From contig JADHOU010000072.1 of assembly GCA_016778825.1 (NCBI GenBank), positions 1 to 7,707 of the forward strand: 7,707 nucleotides of DNA, in the 5' to 3' direction. How positions within the stretch are numbered: position 1 is the stretch's first letter; each line of letters opens with the position of its first letter. This document shows positions 6,290-7,707 of the stretch, in pieces. Position numbers and translations under genes: made by a program. The DNA comes from Candidatus Puniceispirillum sp. Its GTDB lineage: Bacteria > Pseudomonadota > Alphaproteobacteria > Puniceispirillales > Puniceispirillaceae. Under the pieces are notes generated by a model. The model searched no databases, was not told the origin of the DNA, and was given only the letters and a program-made list of their open reading frames with translations.

Positions 6290-6297
6290 TCTCTAGC
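6285..6297. repeat. Short inverted repeat holding both convergent stop codons
   Basis: GCTAG (6285-6289) and CTAGC (6293-6297) form a 5-bp inverted repeat around TCT. The left arm ends with the amidase TAG, and the right arm holds the TAG of the opposing ATPase gene read on the - strand. It is too short and has no T run on either side, so it is unlikely to act as a terminator alone. Confidence 0.35.
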
Positions 6298-7258
6298 TGG
6301 CACCATCATCATAAAGATGGCATTCAACATAATGCCTGCCATCGGCTTTTCCATTTGGGGCAATATCGGCACAATGCGGCATGGCATTGACACAACGCGG
6401 ATGAAATGAACAGCCCGTTGGCGGATCAATCGGGTTTGGATAGCTGGCGCCAAGTTGATTATTCGGAATGCCCATATTTGGGTCCGGGGTAAGCACCGAA
6501 TCCAACAAGGCACGCGTATAGGGGTGTTGCGGATCTTTGAATAAGGTATCAGTGTCAGCTATCTCGACAATCCGGCCAAGATACATTACCGCCACCCGGG
6601 TTGCGATATGTTCAACCACCGCCAGATTATGACTGATGATGATATAGGTCAGATTCAATTCATCGCGAAGGTCATTCAGCAGGTTAAGAATTTGTGACTG
6701 CACCGAAACATCAAGCGCCGATGTAGGTTCGTCACACACGACAATTTGTGGCCGGTTTACCAACGCACGGGCAATCGCAACACGCTGGCGCTGGCCACCG
6801 GACAGCTGATTTGGGAATGCATCATAAAGACGCGGCGGCAACCCAACTAGATCCATTGTTTCTTCGACCCGTTGGCGCATGCTGTCTTGATCAGCAATGC
6901 CCTGCACCTTCATTGGTAAGGCGATGATCGACCCAATAGTTTTGCGTGGATTGAGCGATGAATAGGGGTCTTGAAAAATAGGTTGGATGGTTCGCGCCAA
7001 CGCCAAGCGTGGTACATCATTGATTGGCTGGCCACATAGTACTACCGTTCCTGATGTTTGCGGCAATAGGCCGAGAAGCACTTTCGCAAGGGTTGTTTTT
7101 CCGCATCCGGACTCGCCAACAAGCGCCAGCACTTCGCCACGCTCAACCGTCAAATCCACCCCATTCACCGCCTTTAGCTGTTGCTTTCCACGAAACATGC
7201 CCCGTGAGATGGTAAAATTCCGGGTGACGCCCTTTGCATCGATCATCAATTCAGCCAT
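6293..7258 (-). CDS. Opp/Dpp-type peptide ABC importer, second ATPase (OppF/DppF-like)
   Basis: A 321-residue cytoplasmic ATPase, full length for OppF/DppF. Motifs in order are Walker A GESGCGKTT (48-56), Q-loop Gln96 (FQDPYSSLNP), signature LSGGQRQRV (152-160), Walker B IVVCDEP (172-178) followed by the D-loop SALD, and switch His210. The C-terminal oligopeptide-transporter extension has HPYT (245-248) and a four-cysteine cluster (Cys283, Cys289, Cys296, Cys313). The Q-loop QDPYSSLNPR is typical of the F-type subunit. It pairs with the upstream D-type ATPase to drive uptake of peptides or similar solutes; related importers carry nickel or glutathione, so substrate is open. The stop of the upstream gene and the ATG at 7258 share an A in TGATG, indicating translational coupling; a GTG at 7261 is an alternative start one codon earlier. 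It converges on the amidase with a 3-base gap. Confidence 0.92.
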   Translation of the reverse strand: MAELMIDAKGVTRNFTISRGMFRGKQQLKAVNGVDLTVERGEVLALVGESGCGKTTLAKVLLGLLPQTSGTVVLCGQPINDVPRLALARTIQPIFQDPYSSLNPRKTIGSIIALPMKVQGIADQDSMRQRVEETMDLVGLPPRLYDAFPNQLSGGQRQRVAIARALVNRPQIVVCDEPTSALDVSVQSQILNLLNDLRDELNLTYIIISHNLAVVEHIATRVAVMYLGRIVEIADTDTLFKDPQHPYTRALLDSVLTPDPNMGIPNNQLGASYPNPIDPPTGCSFHPRCVNAMPHCADIAPNGKADGRHYVECHLYDDGAS

Positions 7259-7707
7259 CACGCCACCCCACCTTTTGCCAGCATTTCGATACTATGAATA
7301 CAGCGATAAGCCTGCGTCTTGCCATTTGGATCGCGAAGCGAAATATCACTTTGACGGCAAACATCGCCTGCTAGTTCACAGCGGTCAGCAAACCGGCAGC
7401 CGGTAAAATCGCCAATCAATGACGGCACCATTCCCGGAATTGAGCCAAGTGGCGTGCCGCGTTTGGTTTTACCCGGAACCGGAATACAGCGCATCAGACC
7501 ACGCGTGTACGGATGAAGTGGATTTTCAAAAATTTGCTTCGCTGTGCCCTCCTCGACGATCTGTCCCGCATACATTACGGCAACACGCGTCGCGATCCGC
7601 GCAACCACGCCAAGGTCATGGGTGATCAGCACTAGTCCCATATCAAATTCGCTTTGCAACTCTTTTAACAAAAGTAGAATTTGCGCCTGAATTGTCACAT
7701 CAAGCGC
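7258..7707 (-). CDS. Opp/Dpp-type peptide ABC importer, first ATPase (OppD/DppD-like), C-terminal part
   Basis: The frame is open to the right edge, so the N-terminal half with Walker A and the signature is outside the window. The visible 149 residues begin in the D-loop ([11 protein letters not shown]) and include the switch His30 of the fragment ([11 protein letters not shown]), the [12 protein letters not shown] strand region, HPYTRGLM, and the oligopeptide-transporter C-terminal domain with cysteines in [14 protein letters not shown] and YRC. The GTG at 7698 is an internal valine, not a start. ITHDLGVV and the position upstream of the F-type gene fit the D-type subunit, whose ATPase domain pairs with the F-type one. 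The permease and solute-binding genes would be expected further right, upstream in transcription. Its TGA stop overlaps the next start as TGATG. Confidence 0.9.
   Translation of the reverse strand, partial: ALDVTIQAQILLLLKELQSEFDMGLVLITHDLGVVARIATRVAVMYAGQIVEEGTAKQIFENPLHPYTRGLMRCIPVPGKTKRGTPLGSIPGMVPSLIGDFTGCRFADRCELAGDVCRQSDISLRDPNGKTQAYRCIHSIEMLAKGGVA

Overview
The window looks like ordinary chromosome from a free-living, probably marine, alphaproteobacterium of moderate GC content. This is inference: it rests on a DmdA-like (dimethylsulfoniopropionate demethylase-like) GcvT-family gene, a peptide ABC importer, tight gene packing and codon use with mixed A/T and G/C third positions. The SAR116 / Puniceispirillales group would fit, but nothing here proves it. 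I see no rRNA, tRNA, CRISPR array, insertion sequence, integrase or phage gene.

Layout, left to right. (1) The 3' end of a class V aminotransferase-fold PLP enzyme on the + strand enters from the left edge and stops at 493. (2) Three genes follow on the - strand. In transcription order they are a secreted SUMF1/FGE-domain protein (3265 to 2543), a DmdA-like/GcvT-family protein (2322 to 1180) and a cupin (1060 to 527). Their gaps, 220 and 119 bases, are long enough for separate promoters or internal control. The 119-base gap holds a compact folded element. (3) A divergent control region (3266-3413) separates these from two + strand genes, an M20 metallopeptidase (3414-4808) and an amidase-signature hydrolase (4856-6289), which look like one transcription unit. 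(4) Converging on the amidase with only 3 bases between stop codons are two - strand ATPase genes of an Opp/Dpp-type peptide importer. The upstream ATPase is cut by the right edge, and the two overlap at a TGATG junction.

How the genes may work together: the right half reads as a scavenging module for peptides and amides, with import powered by the two ATPases and cytoplasmic hydrolysis by the M20 peptidase and the amidase. The left half suggests tetrahydrofolate-linked demethylation of a methylated compound (DMSP, or a methylated amine such as dimethylglycine) with a cupin partner of unknown role. The SUMF1-domain protein is predicted to be exported and lacks the cysteines needed for formylglycine-generating activity.

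No clear new multi-gene system is visible. The best lead is the folded element at 1107-1168 between the DmdA-like gene and the cupin. An 11-bp stem with a 2-base bulge encloses two smaller hairpins, and a competing hairpin uses one arm of that stem. Four start codons (DmdA-like, SUMF1, M20, second ATPase) are better placed slightly inside the longest open frames, three of them on clear ribosome binding sites.
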